From Lentilactobacillus senioris DSM 24302 = JCM 17472 (GTDB taxonomy: Bacteria > Bacillota > Bacilli > Lactobacillales > Lactobacillaceae): a stretch of 64,000 bases of DNA. The notes under the pieces are model-generated. The model was given only the letters and a program-made list of their open reading frames with translations. It ran no database searches and was not told the origin of the DNA. Each line of letters starts with the position of its first letter. The stretch's first letter is position 1. Where the stretch lies: assembly GCF_001436555.1 (NCBI RefSeq), contig NZ_AYZR01000009.1, positions 124,001 through 188,000 of the forward strand. Direction: 5' to 3'. A program made the position numbers and the translations under genes. This document shows positions 1-7,553 of this stretch, piece after piece.

Positions 1-155
1 CTACTCACGGGACTCTCATCCGCAGTATGGTTAGCAAGTGGAATAAAGATATCAACGTGGCCGAATCTACTTTAAATGGTAGTGTCAGCAAGTTTGTCTG
101 GGACAATGGCCAAATGACCGTTGAGTACTTTAATAACGTTAGCGAAAACATTTAA
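1..155 (+). CDS. Histidine phosphatase family protein, C-terminal fragment
   Basis: The reading frame open at the window edge ends at TAA 153-155 and gives about 50 residues. It begins with THGTLIRSMV, which resembles the second catalytic histidine block (HG..IR) of phosphoglycerate-mutase-like histidine phosphatases. It continues into a beta-rich end (NGSVSKFVWDNGQMTVEYFN) that fits the last strands of that fold. The start and the RHG motif lie outside the window, so substrate and exact family are unknown. A terminator follows directly. The assignment rests on a short segment. Confidence 0.6.
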   Translation, partial: THGTLIRSMVSKWNKDINVAESTLNGSVSKFVWDNGQMTVEYFNNVSENI

Positions 156-163
156 TATTTAAC

Positions 164-197
164 TGACAGCGAGTGATTTATTCACTTCGCTGTTTTT
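164..197 (+). terminator. Intrinsic terminator after the histidine phosphatase gene
   Basis: An imperfect stem (ACAGCGAGTGA paired with TCACTTCGCTGT, one bulged base) is followed by TTTTTT. It starts nine bases after the upstream stop codon. Confidence 0.85.
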
Positions 198-222
198 TAA
201 TGCTTAAAAAACATCCATTGAG

Positions 223-250
223 TTCGGCACAATGTTAAACGTGCTATACT
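223..250 (+). promoter_or_regulatory. Extended -10 promoter of the leader ORF and hflX
   Basis: TGCTATACT at 242-250 is an extended -10 (TGn plus TATACT). The best -35 is weak (TTCGGC at 223-228, 16-base spacer). Transcription would start near 257, just before the first of two Shine-Dalgarno sequences. Confidence 0.6.
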
Positions 251-278
251 AGTAACACTAATCAAGGAGGTCAGACGA

Positions 279-332
279 ATGTCACAAATGAGAATCACTC
301 CAGTAATTATAAAACGAGTGACAAACTTATAG
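279..332 (+). CDS. 17-residue leader ORF upstream of hflX, a partial copy of the hflX start
   Basis: An ATG at 279 follows a perfect AAGGAGG at suitable spacing and opens 17 codons (MSQMRITPVIIKRVTNL) ending at TAG 330-332. The block from CAAGGAGG through ACTCCAGTAAT recurs 78 bases downstream as the Shine-Dalgarno and first codons of hflX (ITPVI here, LTPVI there). The two starts are in the same frame but separated by two stops. The short ORF is therefore probably a degenerate tandem duplication of the hflX translation start. Whether it is translated, or works as a regulatory leader, is inference. No terminator lies between it and hflX, so any control would act on translation. Confidence 0.5.
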   Translation: MSQMRITPVIIKRVTNL

Positions 333-356
333 CACCCATTCAAGGAGGACTAACGA

Positions 357-1634
357 ATGACAGAAGTAACCCTTACTCCAGTAATCACCATTGCATTGGA
401 TCTTAACTCACCGAACTTTACTTACGCGGTGGAAGAATTAAACAACTTAGTCGAAGCTAATAACATGGAAGTTGCCGAAACTTTAACCCAAAAACTTGAT
501 CGATCAGATCCCGCCACTTATTTTGGCAAGGGAAAAATCGAAGAACTTAAGGAATTGGTCATCGAAACCGGTGTTGATACCGTCATCGCTAACGACGAAC
601 TTTCTCCTAGTCAAATTCGAAACATTGAAAAAGCTATCGATGCCCGAATCATCGACCGAACCGGTTTGATCTTAGAAATTTTCGCTAACCGGGCTCAATC
701 TAAAGAGGCCAAACTCCAAGTCGAATTAGCTAAGTTAAAATACCAATTGCCTAGACTCCACACTAGTGCTAGCCAACGACTAGATCAGCAAACTGGTACC
801 AGTGCCGGCGGTGGATTTACCAACCGTGGTGCTGGTGAATCTCAATTAGAATTGAATCGCCGAACATTACAAAAACGAATTACCCACGTTCAAGAGGAAT
901 TAAAGGAAGCCCAAAAGGCCGATGAGACTAAACGGAAACAACGCGATCGCAGTGAACTACCCACTGTAGCGCTAGTTGGTTATACCAACGCTGGTAAGTC
1001 GACGATTATGAACGGCCTCATTAAGCTATTTGGCGAAAATGAAGAAAAACAGGTACTGGTTAAAAACATGTTATTTGCCACCCTGGATACTTCCGTACGT
1101 AAGTTAACGCTCCCCGATCAAAAGAGCTTCTTACTTAGTGATACGGTTGGGTTCGTTAGCCAATTGCCCCATCAATTAGTCCAGGCCTTCAAATCAACAC
1201 TGGCTGAAGCTGCTAATGCTGACTTGCTAGTCCAAGTAGTAGACTATTCTGATCCAGATTACCAATTGATGATGGAAACTACCGCTAAGACTTTAGCTGA
1301 AATTGGGATCGAAAACCGCCCAATGATTGTTGCTTTAAATAAGGCTGACCGAATTGAGGGTCCTTATCCCACCCGAGAAGGTAACGATTTGATTATGGCC
1401 GCTACAGACGAAACTTCCCTTCAGGAATTAACTTCAATGATCGTTGAACTAGCCTTTGATGATTATGAAACCAAGACGTTATTAATTCCGTTTAACCGGG
1501 GTGACGTAATTAGTTACCTCAACGATAATGCTAATGTTTTAAGCACTGAATACTTAGCTGAAGGCACCCAAGTTACCGTCGAATTAGGTGGTGCGGACCT
1601 TAACCGCTTTGATGATTTCTTAATCACTAACTAA
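357..1634 (+). CDS. hflX: GTPase HflX
   Basis: A 425-residue ribosome-associated GTPase. In studied bacteria HflX splits stalled or stressed 70S ribosomes. The N-terminal nucleotide-binding domain carries the glycine-rich segment with RGAGESQLE near 157-165 (family form RGPGETQLE), followed by a helical linker. The G domain has a P-loop GYTNAGKST at 208-216, DTVGF near 260 and NKAD near 328. Length matches the family. The start at 357 has AAGGAGG seven to eight bases upstream. It is preceded by a 17-codon ORF that resembles its own N-terminus and is followed by a strong terminator, so it appears to be monocistronic apart from that leader. Confidence 0.95.
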   Translation: MTEVTLTPVITIALDLNSPNFTYAVEELNNLVEANNMEVAETLTQKLDRSDPATYFGKGKIEELKELVIETGVDTVIANDELSPSQIRNIEKAIDARIIDRTGLILEIFANRAQSKEAKLQVELAKLKYQLPRLHTSASQRLDQQTGTSAGGGFTNRGAGESQLELNRRTLQKRITHVQEELKEAQKADETKRKQRDRSELPTVALVGYTNAGKSTIMNGLIKLFGENEEKQVLVKNMLFATLDTSVRKLTLPDQKSFLLSDTVGFVSQLPHQLVQAFKSTLAEAANADLLVQVVDYSDPDYQLMMETTAKTLAEIGIENRPMIVALNKADRIEGPYPTREGNDLIMAATDETSLQELTSMIVELAFDDYETKTLLIPFNRGDVISYLNDNANVLSTEYLAEGTQVTVELGGADLNRFDDFLITN

Positions 1635-1638
1635 CCAA

Positions 1639-1677
1639 AAAGTCTTTCATCCTAATTTGGATGAAAGACTTTTTTTA
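1639..1677. terminator. Bidirectional terminator between hflX and the gln operon
   Basis: A 14-bp perfect stem (AAAGTCTTTCATCC with its complement) around a 6-base loop, with T-runs on both strands. It sits between the convergent hflX and amino-acid permease genes. Confidence 0.9.
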
Positions 1678-1712
1678 TTTGTAATTCTTAAAACAGCTAG
1701 CGTTTAAGAATA

Positions 1713-2417
1713 TTAATTAGTCCCTACTTCACTAATGTCTTCTTCTACTACCGCTCCATTCCGTTGCAATCGTCGTTCAAAATAGTTAGATAACAATGAC
1801 AATGCGTAACAAACAACGAAATACATTACGGCTAGGGCGATAAACATCGGAATTGTATAGTTAGTATTTTGTCCGTAAATGATTTGCGCATGGTTCATCA
1901 AATCCGGAAGTACGATGATGGTTGCCAATGAAGTATCTTTTACTAAGGAAATAAATTGACTAACCAATGCTGGAATCATGTTCTGAATAGCTTGCGGCAC
2001 GATAATGTATCTTAACGTTTGCCAAAAAGTCAAGCCATTAGAGCGCGCCCCTTCCATCTGGCCGTCCGGAATCGATTCAATTCCAGCTCGAACAATTTCT
2101 GCAATCATCGCTGATTCAAAAATGGTTAGAGCAATAATTGCGGCCCAAAACGGAACTGGTTTAAATCCAATGTTTGGAAGGCCAAAATAAGTGAAGAACA
2201 TAATCAAAATCAACGGCAAATTACGAATGATATCGATCACAAACCCTAAAACGGCTGATAAAATCTTCACCCGTACGTAGCGAACAATTCCTAAAATCAT
2301 TCCAAAAATCGAACTAAGCACAATTGAAATGACGGATACTTGAACCGTTACCCACGCCCCCTCCATGAGGAAACGAATATTAATAAACGAATAGGCATTA
2401 ACTAAATTATCCCACAT
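1713..2417 (-). CDS. glnP: Glutamine-type ABC transporter, permease subunit 1
   Basis: A 234-residue HisM/GlnP-type inner-membrane permease with about five membrane segments. It has the EAA-loop signature for the ATPase (GARSNGLTFWQTLRYIIVPQAI, near 123-144). It is the last gene of a four-gene operon running leftwards (ATPase, binding protein, two permeases), 14 bases after its sister permease. The two permeases would form a heterodimer importing a polar amino acid. Glutamine is the usual substrate of GlnPHMQ-type systems, but glutamate or another amino acid is possible. The symbol follows operon architecture rather than a specific signature. Confidence 0.85.
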   Translation of the reverse strand: MWDNLVNAYSFINIRFLMEGAWVTVQVSVISIVLSSIFGMILGIVRYVRVKILSAVLGFVIDIIRNLPLILIMFFTYFGLPNIGFKPVPFWAAIIALTIFESAMIAEIVRAGIESIPDGQMEGARSNGLTFWQTLRYIIVPQAIQNMIPALVSQFISLVKDTSLATIIVLPDLMNHAQIIYGQNTNYTIPMFIALAVMYFVVCYALSLLSNYFERRLQRNGAVVEEDISEVGTN

Positions 2418-2431
2418 AAGCGTTTCCTCCT

Positions 2432-3070
2432 TTAAGATAACCGATGTTCCAAGTAACGCATGTAGTAGCTAAGTGGTAAGGTGATGATAAGATATAAAAC
2501 CCCGACACACATATAGGTACTCATACTTTGTAATGAATCAGAAGCAATGACGTTACCTTGGTACATCAAATCAAACCCGGCCACGAACGCTAACACCGAT
2601 GAGTTCTTAACTAAGTTAATAAACTGATTTCCCAATGGTGGTAATACATAACGAAAGGCTTGCGGTAAAATGATGTAGCGCATTGCTTGCCAGAAGGTTA
2701 AGCCGTTAGCTCGGGCCCCTTCCATCTGTCCAGTATCCACAGATTGAATTCCAGCCCGTACCGTTTCGGCAATAAACGCTGATGAATATAAAATCAACCC
2801 GATAGTCCCTGCCACAAATCCACTAATGTCTAATACATACATTGGAATTACTACGTAAAAGAACATGGTGATTACCAATAGTGGAATATTTCTAAAGAGT
2901 TCAATATAAGCTCTGGCGATTATCCGCAGCCACCGGATTGGTGTGGATTCTAAAATAGCAAATCCAGAACCAATGATTAAGGCGAAAATTAAAGCAATAA
3001 TACTACATAAGATGGTTTCACCAAATCCCCGGAGCAACGCATCACCATAGTTTTGAAAGATTTCAATCAT
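2432..3070 (-). CDS. glnM: Glutamine-type ABC transporter, permease subunit 2
   Basis: A 212-residue permease homologous to the downstream one. It shows the same EAA-loop wording (GARANGLTFWQAMRYIILPQAF) and about five hydrophobic segments. It overlaps the end of the binding-protein gene by four bases (ATGA), which implies translational coupling. It pairs with the other permease to form the channel of a polar-amino-acid importer. Confidence 0.85.
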   Translation of the reverse strand: MIEIFQNYGDALLRGFGETILCSIIALIFALIIGSGFAILESTPIRWLRIIARAYIELFRNIPLLVITMFFYVVIPMYVLDISGFVAGTIGLILYSSAFIAETVRAGIQSVDTGQMEGARANGLTFWQAMRYIILPQAFRYVLPPLGNQFINLVKNSSVLAFVAGFDLMYQGNVIASDSLQSMSTYMCVGVLYLIITLPLSYYMRYLEHRLS

Positions 3071-3900
3071 CTGCGCACCTCCTTGTAATCAAAGCCCTTT
3101 ACGTGCCCAAACCATTTATACAAAATTCGATTATATTCACCGGATTTTTCGATCTTAGTTAAGGCTTCATTAATCGCATCCCTGAGATTAGTTTGGCCTT
3201 TATTAACCGCAATTCCGTAAGGCTCTTTGGTAAACGTTCCGCCTACTACCGAGTAGCCAGGATTTTCTGCGGACATTCCGTACAAAATTCCGTTATCAGT
3301 AGTTAAGGCATCACCTTGGCCAGATTTAAGTGCGGTTAGTGCCTGAGAATAGTCAGATAATTGTAATAATTTAGCTTTAGGAGCAAACTTTTTAATGGTC
3401 TTCACGGAGTTAGATCCCACTACTCCTAAGATAGTTGAGTGGCTATTATTTAAATCATAAACATTTTTGACTTTGCTACCATTCTTTACCAAAATTGACT
3501 GGCCGGCATCAAAGTAAGAATTACTGAAGTCTACTTGTTTAGCTCGTTCAGGGGTGATAGTCATCGTAGCAATAATTGCATCGATGTTACCATTAGTTAA
3601 TAGCGGCATTCTAGTTTGGCTATTTACCTGAATAAATTCTGCTTTGCCATCCTTGCCCAAAATTTGCTTGGTTAATGCTTTAGCAATATCGATTTCAAAT
3701 CCTTTAATTTGGTTATCCTTTACGTCCATTAACCCAAACAATTTTGTATCTGCTTTTACTCCCCAAGTGATAGTTTGGCTTTGTTTGTCCTCTTCTAACA
3801 CATCTTGATTGGCTAGTGACTGACTTTTACACGCAGTTAATACAAACGCGAGGAAGAGCAATGCCAGGACCCCGCCTATTTTTTTCAGCTTGGTTTTCAT
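3067..3900 (-). CDS. glnH: Amino-acid ABC transporter substrate-binding lipoprotein
   Basis: 277 residues. A lipoprotein signal peptide ends in LTAC with the lipidated cysteine at residue 24. The mature part is a family-3 solute-binding domain: WGVKADTKLFG and GFEIDIAKAL near the start, TITPERAKQVDFSNSYFDAGQS in the middle, and the family-typical GIAVNKGQTNLRDAINEAL and GEYNRILYKWFG near the end. Tethered outside the membrane, it delivers the amino acid to the paired permeases. It lies 17 bases downstream of the ATPase gene. Confidence 0.9.
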   Translation of the reverse strand: MKTKLKKIGGVLALLFLAFVLTACKSQSLANQDVLEEDKQSQTITWGVKADTKLFGLMDVKDNQIKGFEIDIAKALTKQILGKDGKAEFIQVNSQTRMPLLTNGNIDAIIATMTITPERAKQVDFSNSYFDAGQSILVKNGSKVKNVYDLNNSHSTILGVVGSNSVKTIKKFAPKAKLLQLSDYSQALTALKSGQGDALTTDNGILYGMSAENPGYSVVGGTFTKEPYGIAVNKGQTNLRDAINEALTKIEKSGEYNRILYKWFGHVKGFDYKEVRR

Positions 3901-3917
3901 GGTATCCCTCCTCTCCC

Positions 3918-4658
3918 TTAGTGAGCGATGATGTTACTTAAGAAGCGTTTAGCTCGTTCATTCTTGGGTTCTCCCTTGAAGAATACGTCACTACTGTCAT
4001 CTTCTAAGATTTGGCCATCAGCCATAAAGACCACTCGGTTAGCCACTTCACGTGCAAATCCCATTTCGTGAGTCACCACAATCATGGTCATATCAGAATC
4101 CCTAGCAATATCTTTCATAACATTTAACACATCACCAATCATTTCAGGATCCAAAGCACTTGTTGGTTCGTCAAATAATAGGCATTTAGGCTTCATAGCT
4201 AGCGATCGAGCAATTGCGGCCCGTTGTTGTTGCCCACCTGATAGCTGTGCTGGAAATTTGTTGGCCTGACTGGTTAAACCTACTTTTTCCAGTAATTCAT
4301 TGGCAATTTGCTTGTTTTCCTTTTCATCTCGGTGCAACACAATTCGAGGAGCCAACATAATGTTTTCTAAAATGGTTTTATTAGCGTACAAATTAAAATG
4401 TTGAAACACCATTCCCACATCTTTACGGATTAAGTTAAGATTAGTTTTTTTACTAGCCAAATCATAACCGTTAACGATTAACTGGCCTGATTGAATTGAC
4501 TCTAATCCATTAATGGTCCGAATCAGAGTTGATTTTCCTGATCCTGATGGGCCAATAACCACTACCGTTTCGCCGGAATCAACCTTGAGATTGATATCCT
4601 TTAAAGCGTGAAAATCACCGAAATATTTCTGAACGTCTTTGAATTCTACCATTGCCAT
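3918..4658 (-). CDS. glnQ: Glutamine-type ABC transporter, ATP-binding protein
   Basis: 246 residues from the ATG at 4658 (MAMVEFKDVQKYF). The ABC ATPase motifs are Walker A GPSGSGKST, Q-loop, signature LSGGQQQRAAIARSLA, Walker B CLLFDEPTSALDPE and the H-loop THEMGFAR typical of polar-amino-acid importers. A longer reading frame runs back to 4748. I reject it because it would begin inside the -35 box of the operon promoter, while the chosen start has GGGAGG eight bases upstream. It is the first gene of the operon. Confidence 0.92.
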   Translation of the reverse strand: MAMVEFKDVQKYFGDFHALKDINLKVDSGETVVVIGPSGSGKSTLIRTINGLESIQSGQLIVNGYDLASKKTNLNLIRKDVGMVFQHFNLYANKTILENIMLAPRIVLHRDEKENKQIANELLEKVGLTSQANKFPAQLSGGQQQRAAIARSLAMKPKCLLFDEPTSALDPEMIGDVLNVMKDIARDSDMTMIVVTHEMGFAREVANRVVFMADGQILEDDSSDVFFKGEPKNERAKRFLSNIIAH

Positions 4659-4719
4659 GGCCGATCCCTCCCATATTCCTTGCCCTATATCTTGATGAGC
4701 AAAAAGTTTTCTTAAATTA

Positions 4720-4748
4720 ATATTATTGGAATACTTTTTCAGGGTCAA
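4720..4748 (-). promoter_or_regulatory. Promoter of the glutamine-type ABC operon
   Basis: On the minus strand TTGACC (4743-4748), a 17-base spacer and TAATAT (4720-4725) form a near-consensus sigma-A promoter. About 55 bases of untranslated leader precede the ATG at 4658. I see no riboswitch in that leader. Confidence 0.8.
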
Positions 4749-4812
4749 AATTGACGCTTGAATTTAATTTAATCAAAATCATAATTTGAGACGGATAGCT
4801 AAATTAAGGCAT

Positions 4813-4839
4813 AAAAAAAGAGCAACATTATCGTTGCTC
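4813..4839 (-). terminator. Terminator of the Ser/Asp-rich protein operon
   Basis: GAGCAAC / GTTGCTC stem followed by TTTTTTT on the minus strand. The TAA stop of the upstream gene (4828-4830) lies in the hairpin loop, so the last codons form part of the terminator. Confidence 0.85.
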
Positions 4840-5658
4840 ATTTTGTTCATTCTTTTGGTACGCTACTTGCACCGCCAATTGGTAATCTTGTTGATGTTCA
4901 AAAACTCCGGAGCGGCCTTTAATTTTATAAGGTCCCCCAACGATTACTACGTTAGCTAAGAAAAAATCTACCGCTAACTGATCGGCTGCTGATATAGACT
5001 GCAGCCCTATCTGCTTGATGGTTCCTAATGGCAGCACTTGAGCTTGATTGACCCCACCATAGATAACATACTTACCATTTTCGTGGCGTAACTCAAAGTA
5101 TGGAAGCATCATCCCAGGACCAATCGCATAAACTGGCTTACCGTCATTATGCTTTAACAGATTAGCAATCTGCGCATCATCTTGACCTTGATAGTCCGGA
5201 ACTAGTAGTTGTTGCTGCATCAATATCGCTACAATTGATTTCAAGTTTTCTTGATCAGTTGGAGTTGTATTTATCTTAGCTGGCAACAAGTGTTGTTGAT
5301 CAAACAACCCGTTGGCGGGAATATTGATCCCCGCATTTACCGGGGTAGCTTGTTTATTTTCCGGCTGGCGAGGATGCAAATGTAATTTTCGAGTTAACCA
5401 AGGCGAAATATCATATTTAAATTGCTTGTTAGTAAAATAGTAAAATAAATTACCAATAGCAAAATAGAATAATCCGATTGCCAATGCTAGAAAAAGCAAG
5501 CCTCGGGAATAATATTGATTTTTAAGTAACCGAATAGCTACATAGAAAAGATACCCATCACCTAACAAACCTAAAATAGTATAGATTCGACTCTTCACAG
5601 TGACGTTAATATTAAAGTAGCCTAGGTAGTGATTAACCATATCTAAAAAACTAAACAT
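4828..5658 (-). CDS. Conserved lactobacillar membrane protein of unknown function
   Basis: 276 residues. An N-terminal amphipathic stretch (MFSFLDMVNHYLGYFNINV) is followed by two membrane spans at about 25-45 and 53-76. A soluble C-terminal region of roughly 170 residues ends in a compact beta-rich part (YAIGPGMMLPYFELRHENGKYVIYGG). I do not recognise a catalytic motif. From memory it resembles the uncharacterised DUF6681-type lactobacillar proteins, which I cannot verify here. It is translated three bases after the Ser/Asp-rich gene. Its Shine-Dalgarno AAGGAGGG lies inside the last codons of that gene, so the two are coupled. Confidence 0.65.
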   Translation of the reverse strand: MFSFLDMVNHYLGYFNINVTVKSRIYTILGLLGDGYLFYVAIRLLKNQYYSRGLLFLALAIGLFYFAIGNLFYYFTNKQFKYDISPWLTRKLHLHPRQPENKQATPVNAGINIPANGLFDQQHLLPAKINTTPTDQENLKSIVAILMQQQLLVPDYQGQDDAQIANLLKHNDGKPVYAIGPGMMLPYFELRHENGKYVIYGGVNQAQVLPLGTIKQIGLQSISAADQLAVDFFLANVVIVGGPYKIKGRSGVFEHQQDYQLAVQVAYQKNEQNEQR

Positions 5659-5661
5659 TAA

Positions 5662-6324
5662 CTAGCTTCCCTCCTTTTCAGTGTCGACATCTGCAGATTG
5701 GGTCGCCGCCTTTGTCGTGGCAGCAGCCGTACCGCTTTGAGTTTCGGTGGCATTATTGGAGGATTTAGTGGTTGTGGAATCGGCATTAGCACTGGCATCA
5801 CCTGAAGTATCATTACTACCAGTATCAGAGTCATTGTTAGTCCCAGTAACATTGGAGTCACTACCACTGTTTTTAGAGGTACTAGAAGAATTGCTACCAG
5901 TACTAGAGTCATTAGTTTGGTCACTAGCACCAGCAGACGTTGATCCGTTATCACTAGAATCGCTAGTTTGATTACCGTCATTAACAGAGCTATCGCTACT
6001 ATCGTTAGTTGCCGGTGTGTCACTACTCTCTTTATCTGCTAAATCGGAGGATGCTTTTTTATCCGAACTACTATCTTTGTTAGTTGACTCATCCTTTTTC
6101 TCAGAATCGTCACTAGTATTAGTTTTTTTGTTATCCGAACTACTGGAGCTTGATTTTCCGTAAATAGCATCTGAAAGTTTCTTTTGGGCAGAGGTTTGTG
6201 ATGAGCGTGGAGCGCCTTCGTCAGTAGAAGTTGCGTTATTAACTACCACATTAGTTGCCCCAAGCGCCAAAGAAATCGATAAAATGGCAAACGGCGTTAA
6301 TAATGGGGGAATTCGATTGTCCAT
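5662..6324 (-). CDS. Membrane-anchored Ser/Asp/Thr-rich low-complexity protein
   Basis: 220 residues from the ATG at 6324 (MDNRIPPLLTPFAIL), chosen because GGAAGG lies seven bases upstream. The longer in-frame start at 6360 lacks one. A hydrophobic segment at about 6-27 acts as signal or anchor. The rest, about 190 residues, is almost only Ser, Asp, Asn, Thr, Gly, Ala and Lys, with runs such as SSSSSSD and SSDSSDNGSTS. There is no LPXTG sorting motif. Such a disordered, strongly acidic region suggests an extracellular stalk or wall-spanning linker, but the function is unknown. Overlapping frames in this repetitive stretch are shadows. Confidence 0.7.
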   Translation of the reverse strand: MDNRIPPLLTPFAILSISLALGATNVVVNNATSTDEGAPRSSQTSAQKKLSDAIYGKSSSSSSDNKKTNTSDDSEKKDESTNKDSSSDKKASSDLADKESSDTPATNDSSDSSVNDGNQTSDSSDNGSTSAGASDQTNDSSTGSNSSSTSKNSGSDSNVTGTNNDSDTGSNDTSGDASANADSTTTKSSNNATETQSGTAAATTKAATQSADVDTEKEGS

Positions 6325-6414
6325 TGAAGAACCTTCCTTCACAAAATTGATTAAGCCCAATTATGCCACAAATATATCAATAATCCGTAACAAAAAACTT
6401 AATTATTAGTTAAG

Positions 6415-6852
6415 TTATGACCGTTTAGCACAGTTCTCACATAACCCATAAATTGCAAAGGAATGACCTGAAATTTCACAATCCTTCAGTTGGTCTTGAA
6501 CCTCTTGACTAAGTGGACAAGCACTTAGTTCTCGAACCTTGCCACAACAACTACAAACAAAATGATGATGGTGTTCATGAGCAAAATCACACTGAAATTT
6601 AACGGCTGCTTGGTCACCTTGGACGTTGCGTTCTACGATTCCTAAATCAGCAAATTCTGCAATATTGCGGTAAATAGTATTATGGCTCATTTTGGGAAAG
6701 CTTTGTCGCATAAATTCGTCAATGCTAGTCACTTCTACATACTGATTAGTAGCAGTATTAATTAAATATGTCAGCATTGCTTTGCGCTGCTTGGTAATTT
6801 TAAAATGGTTGTCACGCAACACTTGAGTTGCGTTATCAATAACAGTTTTCAC
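6415..6852 (-). CDS. Fur-family metalloregulator, probably Zur-like
   Basis: 145 residues from a GTG at 6852, preceded by AGGGGG six to seven bases upstream. Longer in-frame starts lack a ribosome site. The winged helix occupies about 1-80 with the recognition element HNTIYRN at 57-63. The dimerisation domain has a His cluster HHHH at 94-97 and two CxxC pairs, C100/C103 and C138/C141, that would hold the structural zinc. The gene's own promoter carries a perfect GTAATnATTAC-core palindrome, which matches the core of Gram-positive Zur boxes better than Fur or PerR boxes. Hence a zinc-responsive repressor is the best guess. Manganese or iron sensing is not excluded. Confidence 0.75.
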   Translation of the reverse strand: MKTVIDNATQVLRDNHFKITKQRKAMLTYLINTATNQYVEVTSIDEFMRQSFPKMSHNTIYRNIAEFADLGIVERNVQGDQAAVKFQCDFAHEHHHHFVCSCCGKVRELSACPLSQEVQDQLKDCEISGHSFAIYGLCENCAKRS

Positions 6853-6876
6853 TTGAAGACCCCCTGTTACGTTAAA

Positions 6877-6905
6877 AGTAATCATTACTGTTAAGAAGTA
6901 TAGCA
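6877..6905 (-). promoter_or_regulatory. Promoter with Zur-box-like operator of the Fur-family gene
   Basis: On the minus strand an extended -10, TGCTATACT, occupies 6905-6897. A 13-bp perfect palindrome AGTAATnATTACT covers 6889-6877, i.e. about +1 to +13. A second copy of TTACTTTTAA lies just upstream of the -10. The position indicates autorepression by the encoded regulator. Confidence 0.6.
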
Positions 6906-6962
6906 TATTAAAAGTAAGACAGAAAGCCTGAAATCATTTTAGCCGCTGCTAAAAGTAGGCAT

Positions 6963-6989
6963 AAAAAAAGAAACCAACCACTGGTTTCA
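6963..6989 (-). terminator. Terminator of the antiporter-NUDIX-GMK operon
   Basis: GAAACCA / TGGTTTC stem plus seven T residues on the minus strand. The hairpin begins at the TGA stop of the kinase-like gene. Confidence 0.85.
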
Positions 6990-7553
6990 GTCTTTAATTT
7001 CTCTAGTTTCAGCAACCACTTGGTCCACCCGCATTTTGGTGGTTTCCCAATCAACGTTGTTGATTACGTGAGCCTTTCCCACCAATTCCTGAGGTAACTG
7101 TAAATCTCGTTGGTTTTCCGGGCTAACTAGTCTTTGTTTTATTAGTTCAGGGCTATCTCCGCGTTTTTCCATTCGGTCAGCTAACTCATTTAAGGCGGCT
7201 ACCTGCATATAAATAATCACCGCTTGATCGCCTAATTGATTGGCATAAGTAATTGCCCCTTTGGTATCTAAAACGATCACAGCGTCAGAAGATCCTTGCC
7301 AAGCGCGTTCAATCCCTTCATAAGAGGAACCATACTGATTATTAGAATATTGAACCTGCTCTAAATAGTGATTTTGCGCAAACGTGGCTGGATTTTCAAA
7401 ATAGTAATCTACTCCGTCCTGCTCGTTTTGGCGGGGAGCCCTAGTAGTATGAGTGATTACTTTACTCATATGATATTTTTGAATCAAATACCGTTGTACT
7501 GAAGTTTTACCACTTCCAGCAGCTCCGGTAATTACATATACTAATCGTTTCAA
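6987..7553 (-). CDS. Guanylate kinase-like protein
   Basis: 188 residues. The P-loop GAAGSGKT is at 10-17, followed by the guanylate-kinase-type TTRAPR (36-41) and DGVDYYF (46-52). It is shorter and more divergent than housekeeping Gmk. It is probably a paralogue acting on GMP or another nucleotide, or an NMP-kinase-fold protein of unknown substrate. It overlaps the NUDIX gene by four bases (translational coupling) and ends the three-gene operon. Confidence 0.75.
   Translation of the reverse strand: MKRLVYVITGAAGSGKTSVQRYLIQKYHMSKVITHTTRAPRQNEQDGVDYYFENPATFAQNHYLEQVQYSNNQYGSSYEGIERAWQGSSDAVIVLDTKGAITYANQLGDQAVIIYMQVAALNELADRMEKRGDSPELIKQRLVSPENQRDLQLPQELVGKAHVINNVDWETTKMRVDQVVAETREIKD

Noticed and set aside
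4659-4748. N-terminal extension of the GlnQ-type ATPase to 4748
   Set aside because: It would start inside the -35 box of a near-consensus promoter, and the ATG at 4658 has its own Shine-Dalgarno.
5658-6023. Second minus-strand frame of 121 residues inside the Ser/Asp-rich gene
   Set aside because: It is a frame-shifted shadow of a low-complexity repeat. It has no ribosome site, and its Leu/Val/Met-rich composition follows from the repeat in another frame.
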